13,615 bases of DNA from CAYPEZ01 sp964622275 (lineage in GTDB: Bacteria > Patescibacteriota > Minisyncoccia > Phycocordibacterales > UBA6899), in contig CAZUMX010000026.1 of NCBI GenBank assembly GCA_964622275.1, positions 1 to 13,615 of the forward strand, written 5' to 3'. The first letter of the stretch is position 1; every line of letters starts with the position of its first letter. The notes under the pieces were generated by a model. It was given only the letters and a program-made list of their open reading frames with translations. It was not told the origin of the DNA and searched no databases. Below, piece by piece: positions 1 through 5,656 of the stretch. The translations under genes and the position numbers were made by a program.

Positions 1-131
1 GGGGTAAACCCGACGTGACCTCCACAGGCAAAGCAATAGTGCGTGTTTCCTCTGGAACGAATGTAATCGAAGTTGATTGCACGGAAAAAGAACGGTTCCT
101 TCTTTGCATGCGTGGCGACTCTTGCCGACAT
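1..131 (-). CDS. Partial unknown protein with CxxC motif (N-terminus only)
   Basis: An open minus-strand frame starts at ATG 131 and runs off the left edge after 43 codons without a stop. The start is preceded by a strong Shine-Dalgarno sequence, AGAGGAG, six bases from the ATG, which is unusual for this window and supports the call. The visible residues are basic and aromatic (KKEPFFFRAINFDYIRSRG), followed by HYCFACGGHVGF, a CxxC plus nearby His that looks like the first half of a zinc ribbon. Whether a second Cys pair follows lies outside the window. It is downstream of the cytochrome b5-like gene on the same strand, separated by 94 bp holding a long inverted repeat. I do not recognise the family. 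Function unknown. Confidence 0.55.
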   Translation of the reverse strand, partial: MSARVATHAKKEPFFFRAINFDYIRSRGNTHYCFACGGHVGFT

Positions 132-163
132 GTTCGACTCCTCTTGATGAACGACTGGACAGT

Positions 164-199
164 TGTGTTCTTGCCCAAAGTAGTACTACCAAGAACACA
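164..199. repeat. Perfect 10-bp inverted repeat with palindromic centre
   Basis: TGTGTTCTTG at 164-173 is the exact reverse complement of CAAGAACACA at 190-199. The 16-bp centre contains a second, self-complementary motif, GTAGTACTAC at 180-189. No T-run follows on either strand, so a simple intrinsic terminator is unlikely. It sits between the b5-like gene and the partial minus-strand ORF, so it could be an operator or an mRNA hairpin ahead of that ORF. Confidence 0.7.
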
Positions 200-225
200 G
201 CATGTTCGTCAACACCATTCTCTCT

Positions 226-597
226 TTATGCCTTGAGCGTTCCAATGACGAGACCGGGGAGGAGTGCTTGTGCCTTTCCACGAGAATGCTTGCGCTCCTC
301 GGAAAACATCTGTGAAGCGTCGAGCCCACACCCACGTACAATTTCAGGATTATGCTGTCCTGATGCAATGTACTCGGTGACGTCATAGACTTTTCCATCA
401 ATCGCCATCCAGCAATCACTCGAAGATGTATGCGATGAAACATCTGCAAGCGAATACGAAGGAGTGTTTGAAAGATCAATAGGTTGTGCAGCTTCAGTCG
501 CAGGAGGTGTCGTGGTTGTCCTGGAACGTACGGCATAATAGCCGGCTCCAACGAGGACAAGTGCAATAAGAACAAATCCGAACATGCGTTGTGTCAT
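226..597 (-). CDS. Membrane-anchored cytochrome b5-like heme-binding protein
   Basis: A 123-residue protein. Residues about 5-23 form a hydrophobic N-terminal anchor (FGFVLIALVLVGAGYYAV), followed by a Thr/Pro/Ala-rich linker and a cytochrome b5-type domain from about residue 48 to the end. Family hallmarks visible are CW-x-AIDGKVYDVTEYI (62-77), the first axial heme ligand His82 in QHNPEI (the HPGG region of classical b5), GLDAS-x-MF, and the second ligand His104 in KHSRGKAQALL, ending in the usual IGTL. The domain probably sits outside the membrane and binds heme b for one-electron transfer. The redox partner is unknown; flavin- and metal-type exported proteins are encoded within about 10 kb. 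Start at ATG 597; no Shine-Dalgarno. No convincing promoter or terminator was found. Confidence 0.85.
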   Translation of the reverse strand: MTQRMFGFVLIALVLVGAGYYAVRSRTTTTPPATEAAQPIDLSNTPSYSLADVSSHTSSSDCWMAIDGKVYDVTEYIASGQHNPEIVRGCGLDASQMFSEERKHSRGKAQALLPGLVIGTLKA

Positions 598-612
598 AAA
601 TGGTGTGAATGA

Positions 613-631
613 GTAGTACTCTTGCTACTAC
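613..631. repeat. Short inverted repeat GTAGTA-N7-TACTAC
   Basis: GTAGTA at 613-618 and TACTAC at 626-631 form a 6-bp inverted repeat just upstream of the b5-like gene on its strand. The same GTAGTA/TACTAC halves occur fused without a spacer at 180-189, downstream of that gene. This could be an operator half-site pair; evidence is modest. Confidence 0.4.
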
Positions 632-663
632 ACTCCTTAAGACCATATATTTCAGACGTCACT

Positions 664-692
664 TTGACCCATACACGGAGGAGGAATACAAT
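664..692 (+). promoter_or_regulatory. Sigma70-type promoter of the VOC gene
   Basis: TTGACC at 664-669 and TACAAT at 687-692 are separated by exactly 17 bp. The predicted transcription start is about 699, one base before ATG 700, so the mRNA should be essentially leaderless. The purine run GGAGGAGG at 677-684 lies in the promoter spacer and is not an effective Shine-Dalgarno site. Confidence 0.7.
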
Positions 693-699
693 AGCATCC

Positions 700-1047
700 A
701 TGGCAAACAACGATCACCACAAAATCAATTACATTGAATTTTCAGCAAGTGACTTACCCGCAATAAAAAAGTTTTACGGAGAAGTGTTCGGGTGGCAGTT
801 CACTGACTACGGCCATGAGTACACCGCATTTACTGATGGAAATATCGAGGGAGGATTTGCCAAAGGGACACTCACAGGAAGAGACCCACTCGTCATCCTT
901 TACTCCAATGATCTTGAAGAGACAGTGAATGCCGTCCTCAAGCACGGAGGGAAGATTGCTAAAGATATTTTTCCATTTCCTGGAGGACGCCGCTTTCACT
1001 TTACCGATCCTCATGGGAACGAACTCGCAGTCTGGAGTGCGGTCTAA
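700..1047 (+). CDS. VOC-superfamily (glyoxalase/bleomycin-resistance fold) protein
   Basis: A 115-residue single-module VOC protein with two beta-alpha-beta-beta-beta repeats. It opens with KINYIEFSASDLPAIKKFYGEVFGW, the typical first strand and helix, and closes with FHFTDPHGNELAVW, the typical last strand carrying the metal-ligand Glu. Proteins of this kind are often labelled glyoxalase-like or extradiol dioxygenase-like, and the substrate cannot be read from sequence. ATG 700 is chosen over upstream in-frame starts because the -10 box (687-692) would fall inside any longer ORF and the domain begins right after it. The TAA stop overlaps the stop of the convergent aminopeptidase gene (4 bp shared, 1044-1047). 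Known members bind a divalent metal and act in the cytoplasm; the specific reaction is unassigned. Confidence 0.85.
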   Translation: MANNDHHKINYIEFSASDLPAIKKFYGEVFGWQFTDYGHEYTAFTDGNIEGGFAKGTLTGRDPLVILYSNDLEETVNAVLKHGGKIAKDIFPFPGGRRFHFTDPHGNELAVWSAV

Positions 1048-2075
1048 CGCACGGGGTCGGCACTATATATTCCACCCGAATACACAGTATCTTTGTCGGT
1101 AAGAATTTCGTCGGTCACAGGGAAAAGATCGACATGAAACTTTGTCTTATGTGTCGGAATGCCTTCTTTTTTATACACACTATGTTTCTCGCCCATTGAA
1201 AGATGGAGTCCATAGATGCGCTCGAACGCAGTAATGTCCTCGACATACCGCTCTCGGGTGATTGCACGATTGAGTCCTAGTCCGATCTCGCGAATGAGTG
1301 GACGCTCGTATAAGCGTATTGCTTCAACAATATCAACAAATCCTTGGGGTGCACGTTCGTCCCAGCCGGTAACCACACCTCCAGTAATATCGATGCGAAA
1401 GGGTTCATGCATATTGACGCAAAAGTCTCCGCCAGCGAACGCATAAATCATTGCGGATCCATTCATGGTAGAGAAATCTCTCGCTTCAGTGAAGACTTCG
1501 CCGATGGGAAATGTGCCGCCGATATTATCCATACCTCGATAATCGCCAATGTTGAGTTTGGCATCTTCCATTCCTCCAGCAATATGAAGTGTTGCGCTGC
1601 CACCCTTGATCGTCAGATGCTCCGCTCGGTCGATCTGGGCCTTGATCTTCGTGCCAATCGTGTGATACCACGCCTTGTCATAAGCGAGGGAGTTGATATA
1701 CACGTCCCACACAGGCTCGGTATTGCGATAGAGATGCATATGCTCAATCACTTTAAGCTTCTTAGAAAAGAGGTGGAGGCGAATACGGAACTCGTCGAGA
1801 CGGAAGTTTGAAGACTGGATCAGAACCACAAGGTCTCCGGGGGAAAGAGTATCGAATGAAGCAATCACCGCTTCTTTGGTGGCGGTGTCGAAGTCGATAA
1901 ACCGTGCGCCGGGAAGGACGGCTTGATATGCAGCGGTAAGAATGCGTGCGAGTGGCGCAGATGAGTCATACACAACAAGTGCGCGTGCGGGTGGCGCATA
2001 GAGAAGTGCGTCCCGGACCATATCCCCAACGTGCTGTGTGGCAAGTGGAATTAACGATCGTTCTTTCTCTGTCAT
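1044..2075 (-). CDS. M29-family metal-dependent aminopeptidase
   Basis: A 343-residue protein related to the AmpS/AmpT (M29, thermophilic) aminopeptidases, which remove N-terminal residues using a two-metal centre. The expected ligands are visible: Glu193 in IGEVFTEARD, Glu263 in REIGLGLN, His291 in GLHLSMGEKH, and His314/Asp316 in FHVDLF. The N-terminal half (about 1-150) matches the family's non-catalytic alpha/beta domain. It is somewhat shorter than typical members (about 400 residues). A longer frame reaches 2210, but ATG 2075 is preferred: an extended -10 TGCTATACT lies 8 bp upstream, and the longer N-terminus would overlap the divergent gene's promoter and start. Likely cytoplasmic, in peptide turnover; no signal peptide. 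It converges with the VOC gene, sharing stop-codon bases, with no terminator between. Confidence 0.87.
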   Translation of the reverse strand: MTEKERSLIPLATQHVGDMVRDALLYAPPARALVVYDSSAPLARILTAAYQAVLPGARFIDFDTATKEAVIASFDTLSPGDLVVLIQSSNFRLDEFRIRLHLFSKKLKVIEHMHLYRNTEPVWDVYINSLAYDKAWYHTIGTKIKAQIDRAEHLTIKGGSATLHIAGGMEDAKLNIGDYRGMDNIGGTFPIGEVFTEARDFSTMNGSAMIYAFAGGDFCVNMHEPFRIDITGGVVTGWDERAPQGFVDIVEAIRLYERPLIREIGLGLNRAITRERYVEDITAFERIYGLHLSMGEKHSVYKKEGIPTHKTKFHVDLFPVTDEILTDKDTVYSGGIYSADPVR

Positions 2076-2083
2076 AGTGCGTG

Positions 2084-2092
2084 AGTATAGCA
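2084..2092 (-). promoter_or_regulatory. Extended -10 promoter of the M29 aminopeptidase gene
   Basis: Reading the minus strand, TGCTATACT (extended -10 plus TATACT) ends 8 bases before ATG 2075. The predicted start is about 2077, giving a leader of about 2 nt. The -35 region is poor, as is common for extended -10 promoters. It is divergent from the promoter at 2115-2120. Confidence 0.6.
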
Positions 2093-2114
2093 TAAGTGTG
2101 TCTTTAAATAGTTG

Positions 2115-2120
2115 TATACT
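2115..2120 (+). promoter_or_regulatory. -10 box of the four-helix membrane protein gene
   Basis: TATACT at 2115-2120 predicts a transcription start at about 2127, three bases before ATG 2130. No good -35 was found. It lies back to back with the aminopeptidase promoter; the two ATGs are 54 bp apart. Confidence 0.5.
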
Positions 2121-2129
2121 ATAAGGCAA

Positions 2130-2540
2130 ATGATTGTTCCGGTAATTAATCTTTTGGCTGGAGTTGCCCTTGGCGGCAGTGCTTTCCTCCAATACATTGG
2201 TGTTCTTCAAGGTGTGGATGGAGAATCCTCGTACGACAATGCTTTAAAAAGATGGATTGGTCTTGCAACTCTCCTGCTTGGCATCATCGCACTAATACAA
2301 CGTTTCGGTTTTATCACACTCATACCATCGTATCTCAATGTGAATTTGCACTACGCTCAAATTATTACCGCGCTCCTCTGTGGGATAATTCTTTTAGAAA
2401 AATATCTTCGTTGGATTCCAGGAGCGCAAATGTTTTTTGACACAATTCATCCACAGAAAGGATGGATTGGCGCTAGTGCTATGCTTATAGCAATCATTCC
2501 AATATACGTTTACTGTATTCCAGACTGCTCGTTTTTATAA
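2130..2540 (+). CDS. Small four-helix integral membrane protein, unknown
   Basis: A 136-residue hydrophobic protein with four predicted membrane segments: about 3-24 (INLLAGVALGGSAFLQYIGVL), 43-63 (IGLATLLLGIIALIQRFGFI), 75-94 (YAQIITALLCGIILLEKYL) and 113-131 (IGASAMLIAIIPIYVY). The C-terminus is short and carries two Cys (YCIPDCSFL). No enzymatic motif or recognised family. Start ATG 2130 is chosen because the -10 box at 2115-2120 makes the upstream TTG at 2112 impossible as a start for that transcript. It is divergent from the aminopeptidase gene. No clear terminator follows before the next promoter at 2574. Function unassigned. Confidence 0.75.
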   Translation: MIVPVINLLAGVALGGSAFLQYIGVLQGVDGESSYDNALKRWIGLATLLLGIIALIQRFGFITLIPSYLNVNLHYAQIITALLCGIILLEKYLRWIPGAQMFFDTIHPQKGWIGASAMLIAIIPIYVYCIPDCSFL

Positions 2541-2573
2541 GCAAGCACCTTTCGTGGGGCTGAAGAGGAAGTC

Positions 2574-2602
2574 TTGTCAAAATAAAAAATTTGTGATATA
2601 CA
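2574..2602 (+). promoter_or_regulatory. Sigma70-type promoter of the zinc-ribbon protein gene
   Basis: TTGTCA at 2574-2579 and TATACA at 2597-2602 with a 17-bp spacer, plus a TGn extension at 2594-2596. The predicted start is about 2609 and the ATG is at 2612, so the leader is about 3 nt and there is no Shine-Dalgarno site. Confidence 0.75.
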
Positions 2603-2611
2603 TGTAAGATC

Positions 2612-3127
2612 ATGAAAGACTTCAAAAAGGGCGGATTTAGAAAGGGAGGTGGCGATTTTGGCGGACGCCCTCGATTTGGCAATAAGTTTGGGGGAGGAAA
2701 GTTTGGTGGCGGAAAGAGATTTGGAGGTGGATTCGGAGGGAGACCTTCGTTTGGAGAGAAGAAAATGTACTCTGCCACCTGTGCAAGCTGCGGAAACACA
2801 GCCGAAGTTCCTTTCCGCCCAACAGGAGAAAAGCCTGTTTATTGCCGTGACTGCTTTGCCAAGGAAAGCCCAGCACCATGGAGAGAGTCGACGAAGCGCG
2901 AATTTCCTCCACGACGCCATGAGGGTGAATCACAGGGAAACTCTCAGATCGCTGAGCTGAAAGCACAGATTGATTTTCTTCAAGGGAAGGTCAACCGCAT
3001 CCTTGAGATTTTGCAGCCAAAGGAAGCCCCAAAGGCAGTAAAGGGTGGAGACACTCGAGAAGAAGAGACTCCTCTCGCCAAGAAAGCCAAGGCCGCACCA
3101 AAGAAAATTTCAAAGAAAAAGAAGTAA
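2612..3127 (+). CDS. Glycine/RGG-rich CxxC-x17-CxxC zinc-ribbon protein
   Basis: A 171-residue, highly basic protein with four parts. Residues 1-50 are low-complexity repeats of Gly with Phe, Arg and Lys (units such as FGGGK and FGGRP), resembling RGG/FG RNA-binding tracts. Residues about 52-82 form a four-Cys zinc ribbon: CASC, 17 residues, CRDC. After a basic linker, residues about 112-136 (QIAELKAQIDFLQGKVNRIL) make a short coiled coil, probably for oligomerisation. The tail is Lys/Ala-rich and ends in KKKK. The Cys spacing matches a zinc-ribbon family frequent in Patescibacteria; its molecular job is not established. RNA or ribosome binding is an inference from composition. Monocistronic: own promoter upstream and own terminator at 3134-3163. 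Confidence 0.87.
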   Translation: MKDFKKGGFRKGGGDFGGRPRFGNKFGGGKFGGGKRFGGGFGGRPSFGEKKMYSATCASCGNTAEVPFRPTGEKPVYCRDCFAKESPAPWRESTKREFPPRRHEGESQGNSQIAELKAQIDFLQGKVNRILEILQPKEAPKAVKGGDTREEETPLAKKAKAAPKKISKKKK

Positions 3128-3133
3128 TCAAAA

Positions 3134-3163
3134 ACACGCCCCACTTCCGGGGTGTGTTTTTTT
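3134..3163 (+). terminator. Intrinsic terminator after the zinc-ribbon gene
   Basis: A 9-bp stem (ACACGCCCC with GGGGTGTGT, one G-T wobble), six-base loop, then seven Ts. It ends only 20 bp before the apbE-like start codon, leaving little room for a separate apbE promoter. Confidence 0.9.
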
Positions 3164-3182
3164 GTGGAATGATAGCCGGCAT

Positions 3183-4073
3183 ATGAAAGAAGGTGTGTTG
3201 CCACATTCATTCAGCTACGAATCCATGGGAACGACGTGGAAGGTGACTCTATGGGACGACCTTACACATTCGCAAAAAGAACAGATCGAGCATGAGGTGG
3301 TTGCGAGGACGAAGCATTTTGACCAGACTTTTTCGCGCTTTATTCCAACATCAATGATATCAATGCTTGCAGAAAAAACAGGAGTCGTAGAAGTCCCGGG
3401 TGACTTGGTGGCGATGCTCCGTCTCTATCGATCTCTCTACACTCCGTCAATGCAAAAGCTTAATCCACTCATTGGACACACGATCAGTGATCTTGGCTAT
3501 GACGAAGAGTATTCTCTCATTCCAAAGACACAGATCCGTCCAACGCCTCAATTTCTTGACGCACTGAAGATTGTTGATGACACACATATTGACCTTCGGG
3601 AGAAAGTCCTTATCGATCTTGGTGCACTGGGGAAAGGGTACATGGTTGATCGCATCGTAGATATTCTTCGAAATGAAGGCATTGAAGAATTTTTGGTTGA
3701 TGGAAGTGGTGATATTGCGTATCAGAGAATGCACGGGGTCATTCGAGCTGGACTCGAAGACCCAGAAGATGTGTCGCGCGTGATTGGGGTTATCGAACTC
3801 ACTGGGAAAGGCGCATTTTGTGCATCCAGTGGCGCTCGTCGACGCTGGAAGGGGTACCACCACACCATTGACCCAGAGACTCTTGTATCGCCCACAGAAG
3901 TGCTCGCAACATGGGTCACCGCTGATTCCGCAGCGCTCGCAGATGCCCTTGCGACATGTCTCTTTTTTACACCAGAAGAGAACTTTCGCCCTGCGCATGA
4001 GTTTGAAAGCTGTATTATGAAAAACGGACGAGGAGTTGTGACCTCGTCCGGATTTCGCGCACAATTCTTTTAG
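3183..4073 (+). CDS. apbE: ApbE-type FAD:protein FMN transferase
   Basis: A 296-residue protein with ApbE hallmarks in order: SMGTTW (14-19), FDQTFSRFIPTSMIS (46-60), DLGALGKGYMVDRI (145-158, the nucleotide-binding DLGGIAKGY region), LVDGSGDI (171-178), CASSGARRRW (213-222), HHTIDPET (226-233) and TADSAALADALAT (246-258). The family transfers FMN from FAD onto a Thr/Ser of FMN_bind proteins using Mg2+. The convergent FMN-binding-domain gene 6 bp downstream is the likely substrate. Unlike most ApbE proteins there is no signal peptide or lipobox Cys, so it may act in the cytoplasm. ATG 3183 is the first usable start after the upstream terminator; any longer frame runs back through that terminator. 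No Shine-Dalgarno or good promoter was found, so read-through is possible. Confidence 0.9.
   Translation: MKEGVLPHSFSYESMGTTWKVTLWDDLTHSQKEQIEHEVVARTKHFDQTFSRFIPTSMISMLAEKTGVVEVPGDLVAMLRLYRSLYTPSMQKLNPLIGHTISDLGYDEEYSLIPKTQIRPTPQFLDALKIVDDTHIDLREKVLIDLGALGKGYMVDRIVDILRNEGIEEFLVDGSGDIAYQRMHGVIRAGLEDPEDVSRVIGVIELTGKGAFCASSGARRRWKGYHHTIDPETLVSPTEVLATWVTADSAALADALATCLFFTPEENFRPAHEFESCIMKNGRGVVTSSGFRAQFF
4020..4050 (-). terminator. Terminator of the FMN-binding gene, embedded in the apbE 3' end
   Basis: On the minus strand a perfect 9-bp stem (CGGACGAGG with CCTCGTCCG, 8-base loop, 4025-4050) is followed by TTTTT. It lies 30 bp past the stop of the FMN-binding gene and inside apbE codons 280-290. 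On the plus strand the stem is not followed by a T-run. Confidence 0.75.
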
Positions 4074-4079
4074 AACAGA

Positions 4080-4580
4080 CTATGCCTGTGATTGAGCCTT
4101 CACCTTGATCTGACCAAGGGCATCCATGAATGCCTTTGGGGTAAGCGAGGCGCCATTGACGACTGTCAGGGCAACCTCATCAATATTTTTTCCTACGACA
4201 AGTGCTTTATATCCTTCTGAGAATTTCTTCTGATTGAATACGGAACCCTGCTCTTTTGGCTCTCCGGTGAAATCAGCAGCGGTAATGACTCCGTCTTTGA
4301 TGGTAAGAGAGACTGTAATTTTTTCGACTGCATTTTCTGGAACTGTGTATGTAGCATCAGCAGAGTACTGTCCATCGATATACTTTTTCTTCATAGAGAC
4401 AGGTGCCGCAACGGGGGCAACGGGAGCTGGTGTCTCTGTCGTCACAGGAGCTGTGGGCTGTGCCTGGGCTTCTTCCACAATAGGAGTAGTGGGTGCAGCA
4501 GGAGCAGCTGGGGCCTTAGTAAAAAAGAGGTATCCACCTCCAATCGCAATGAGTGCGACAATGATTGCAAGAATTTGCAT
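4080..4580 (-). CDS. Membrane-anchored FMN_bind-domain protein (flavinylation substrate)
   Basis: A 166-residue protein: hydrophobic anchor at 2-20 (QILAIIVALIAIGGGYLFF), Ala/Pro/Thr-rich linker at about 22-62, then an FMN_bind domain at 64-160 starting KYIDGQYSADATYTVPE. The signature near the C-terminus is VNGASLTPKAFMDAL; by family analogy (S/T-G-A-T-x-T) Thr147 would carry FMN in a phosphoester bond. The first motif residue is Asn instead of Ser/Thr, which is unusual. A TTG at 4604 would add MVIQKHAY; ATG 4580 is preferred because it is a better codon and starts right at the helix, but the longer form is possible. No Shine-Dalgarno. It faces the apbE-like gene, its likely modifying enzyme. 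Role inferred: one-electron carrier at the cell surface. Confidence 0.85.
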   Translation of the reverse strand: MQILAIIVALIAIGGGYLFFTKAPAAPAAPTTPIVEEAQAQPTAPVTTETPAPVAPVAAPVSMKKKYIDGQYSADATYTVPENAVEKITVSLTIKDGVITAADFTGEPKEQGSVFNQKKFSEGYKALVVGKNIDEVALTVVNGASLTPKAFMDALGQIKVKAQSQA

Positions 4581-4627
4581 GTAAGCGTGTTTCTGTATGA
4601 CCAATTAATAAGCGAACAATAGGCCAG

Positions 4628-4633
4628 ATTATA
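4628..4633 (-). promoter_or_regulatory. Candidate -10 box of the FMN-binding gene
   Basis: The minus strand reads TATAAT here, predicting a start at about 4621 and a leader of about 40 nt to ATG 4580 or 17 nt to TTG 4604. The -35 is weak. Confidence 0.4.
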
Positions 4634-4695
4634 CACGAGAGATGTGGAACCGGAACGTGGATAGCTTTGGTAATGCGTGCTTTTGCGAAGAAGCG

Positions 4696-4701
4696 TATAC
4701 T
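4696..4701 (+). promoter_or_regulatory. -10 box of the Met/Cys-rich protein gene
   Basis: TATACT predicts a transcription start at about 4708, two bases before ATG 4710. No good -35 was seen and no Shine-Dalgarno. Confidence 0.55.
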
Positions 4702-4709
4702 ACCCGCAT

Positions 4710-5480
4710 ATGCAAACAGCAAGCACGTCAAAAATTATTTGGGTCATTCTTGGGCTTTTAGTCATTATTGGAGGTGCATACGGGCTCACGCGATCAAACT
4801 CATCAGAACCAGCAACGAGTGAACAAGTGCCGGTTTCTCCTTCGGTCATGGGAGATAATGAATCTGCGACCAAAGAGAAGGCTGCTCAGGTAGCAGATAC
4901 CTCAACAACCAAAGCATCATTCTTCGATCTTTTAGGAAAAGTCGGAGCACAAAAATGTGCTGTGACTCAGTCAAGCACGCTCAACAAATCTTCAGGAACA
5001 TTTTATTCATCAAATGGGAAGGGTCGTGGAGACTTTGAAAGTACGATTCTGTCAGGTGCAGGTAAGGGTATGGTGACGAAATCTTCGATGATCATGGACG
5101 GAGATGTTGTCTATGTGTGGGATCCTGCAACGAAGAAGGGGATGAAGATTGCGACAAGCGATATGAAGAATCCCACATCACCAAATGGAGCAAGCTCAAT
5201 GACAACGGATGTCGCAGAGCAATTTAAGCAGTCGTATGACTATACCTGTGAGTCATGGAAGGCTGATGCGACGCTTTTTGTCCCTCCAAAGGATGTTGAG
5301 TTCATGGACATGGCAGAAATGATGAAGGGGATGCAGGGGATGGTTCCTCAAGCGGGTGCTGCATCAGGCGCCACAGGTGCATCAATGCCGCAAGGGATGG
5401 ACATGAGCGCAATGTGTGCGCAGTGTGACCAAGCTGGCGATGGCCGCGAGGCATGCCGCGCTGCCCTCGGGTGTAATTAA
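4710..5480 (+). CDS. Membrane-anchored protein with Met-rich, Cys-rich C-terminus, unknown
   Basis: A 256-residue protein. The N-terminus carries a single helix (KIIWVILGLLVIIGGAYGL, about 8-26), then a Ser/Thr/Glu linker. The middle (about 70-205) is beta-rich and includes GTFYSSNGKGRGDFES and MDGDVVYVWDPATKKGMKIA, reminiscent of LolA-like or DUF4412-like beta folds that bind hydrophobic ligands; this is only resemblance. The C-terminus has clustered Met (FMDMAEMMKGMQGM, MPQGMDMSAM) and ends with four Cys in CAQCDQAGDGREACRAALGC. Met clusters beside Cys pairs often bind copper or form disulfides outside the cell; neither is proven here. ATG 4710 is preferred over an in-frame start at 4677 because the -10 box lies between them and the helix begins right after it. 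Confidence 0.75.
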   Translation: MQTASTSKIIWVILGLLVIIGGAYGLTRSNSSEPATSEQVPVSPSVMGDNESATKEKAAQVADTSTTKASFFDLLGKVGAQKCAVTQSSTLNKSSGTFYSSNGKGRGDFESTILSGAGKGMVTKSSMIMDGDVVYVWDPATKKGMKIATSDMKNPTSPNGASSMTTDVAEQFKQSYDYTCESWKADATLFVPPKDVEFMDMAEMMKGMQGMVPQAGAASGATGASMPQGMDMSAMCAQCDQAGDGREACRAALGCN

Positions 5481-5500
5481 GGGGTTTCAGGAAAGGCATA

Positions 5501-5529
5501 AAAAATCCTCAGTTTTCTGGGGATTTTTT
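5501..5529 (+). terminator. Intrinsic terminator after the Met/Cys-rich protein gene
   Basis: A 12-bp stem (AAAAATCCTCAG with CTGGGGATTTTT, one wobble), TTTT loop, then T-run. It lies 21 bp past the stop codon. Confidence 0.9.
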
Positions 5530-5538
5530 GTATGGGGA

Positions 5539-5567
5539 TTGACCAATATCGAATATCATGCTATCCT
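5539..5567 (+). promoter_or_regulatory. Promoter of the DEAD-box helicase gene
   Basis: TTGACC at 5539-5544 and TATCCT at 5562-5567 with a 17-bp spacer and a TGC extension of the -10. The predicted start is about 5574, giving a leader of about 83 nt, in contrast with the leaderless neighbours. A weaker CATAAT at 5646-5651 is too close to the ATG for normal spacing. Confidence 0.55.
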
Positions 5568-5614
5568 AGTTGCATTAGGTGCTATTTCTCCTTTTCGTAC
5601 TTGGACTGATCGAG

Positions 5615-5650
5615 ATGAAGTGGCTTCTAAATTTGCCACTCAATTCATAA
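5615..5650 (+). other. Possible upstream mini-ORF and hairpin in the helicase leader
   Basis: ATG at 5615 opens an 11-codon frame (MKWLLNLPLNS) ending in TAA at 5648-5650, six bases before the helicase ATG. It overlaps a 6-bp inverted repeat, AGTGGC (5619-5624) and GCCACT (5635-5640). No strong Shine-Dalgarno precedes it. It might couple or gate helicase translation; chance is also possible. Confidence 0.25.
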
Positions 5651-5656
5651 TCATTT

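Noticed and set aside
15..236. Plus-strand 73-codon frame at the left edge
   Set aside because: It overlaps the minus-strand frame at 1-131, which has a strong Shine-Dalgarno and a CxxC motif, and it has no start signal of its own.
677..684. GGAGGAGG as a Shine-Dalgarno site for the VOC gene
   Set aside because: It is 15 bp from the only good ATG and sits inside the spacer of a well-formed promoter, so it would not be in the mRNA.
3447..4064. A 205-codon open frame antisense to the apbE-like gene
   Set aside because: It is fully contained in a gene with clear ApbE motifs, is rich in Cys, Asn and His as shadow frames often are, and has no recognisable domain.
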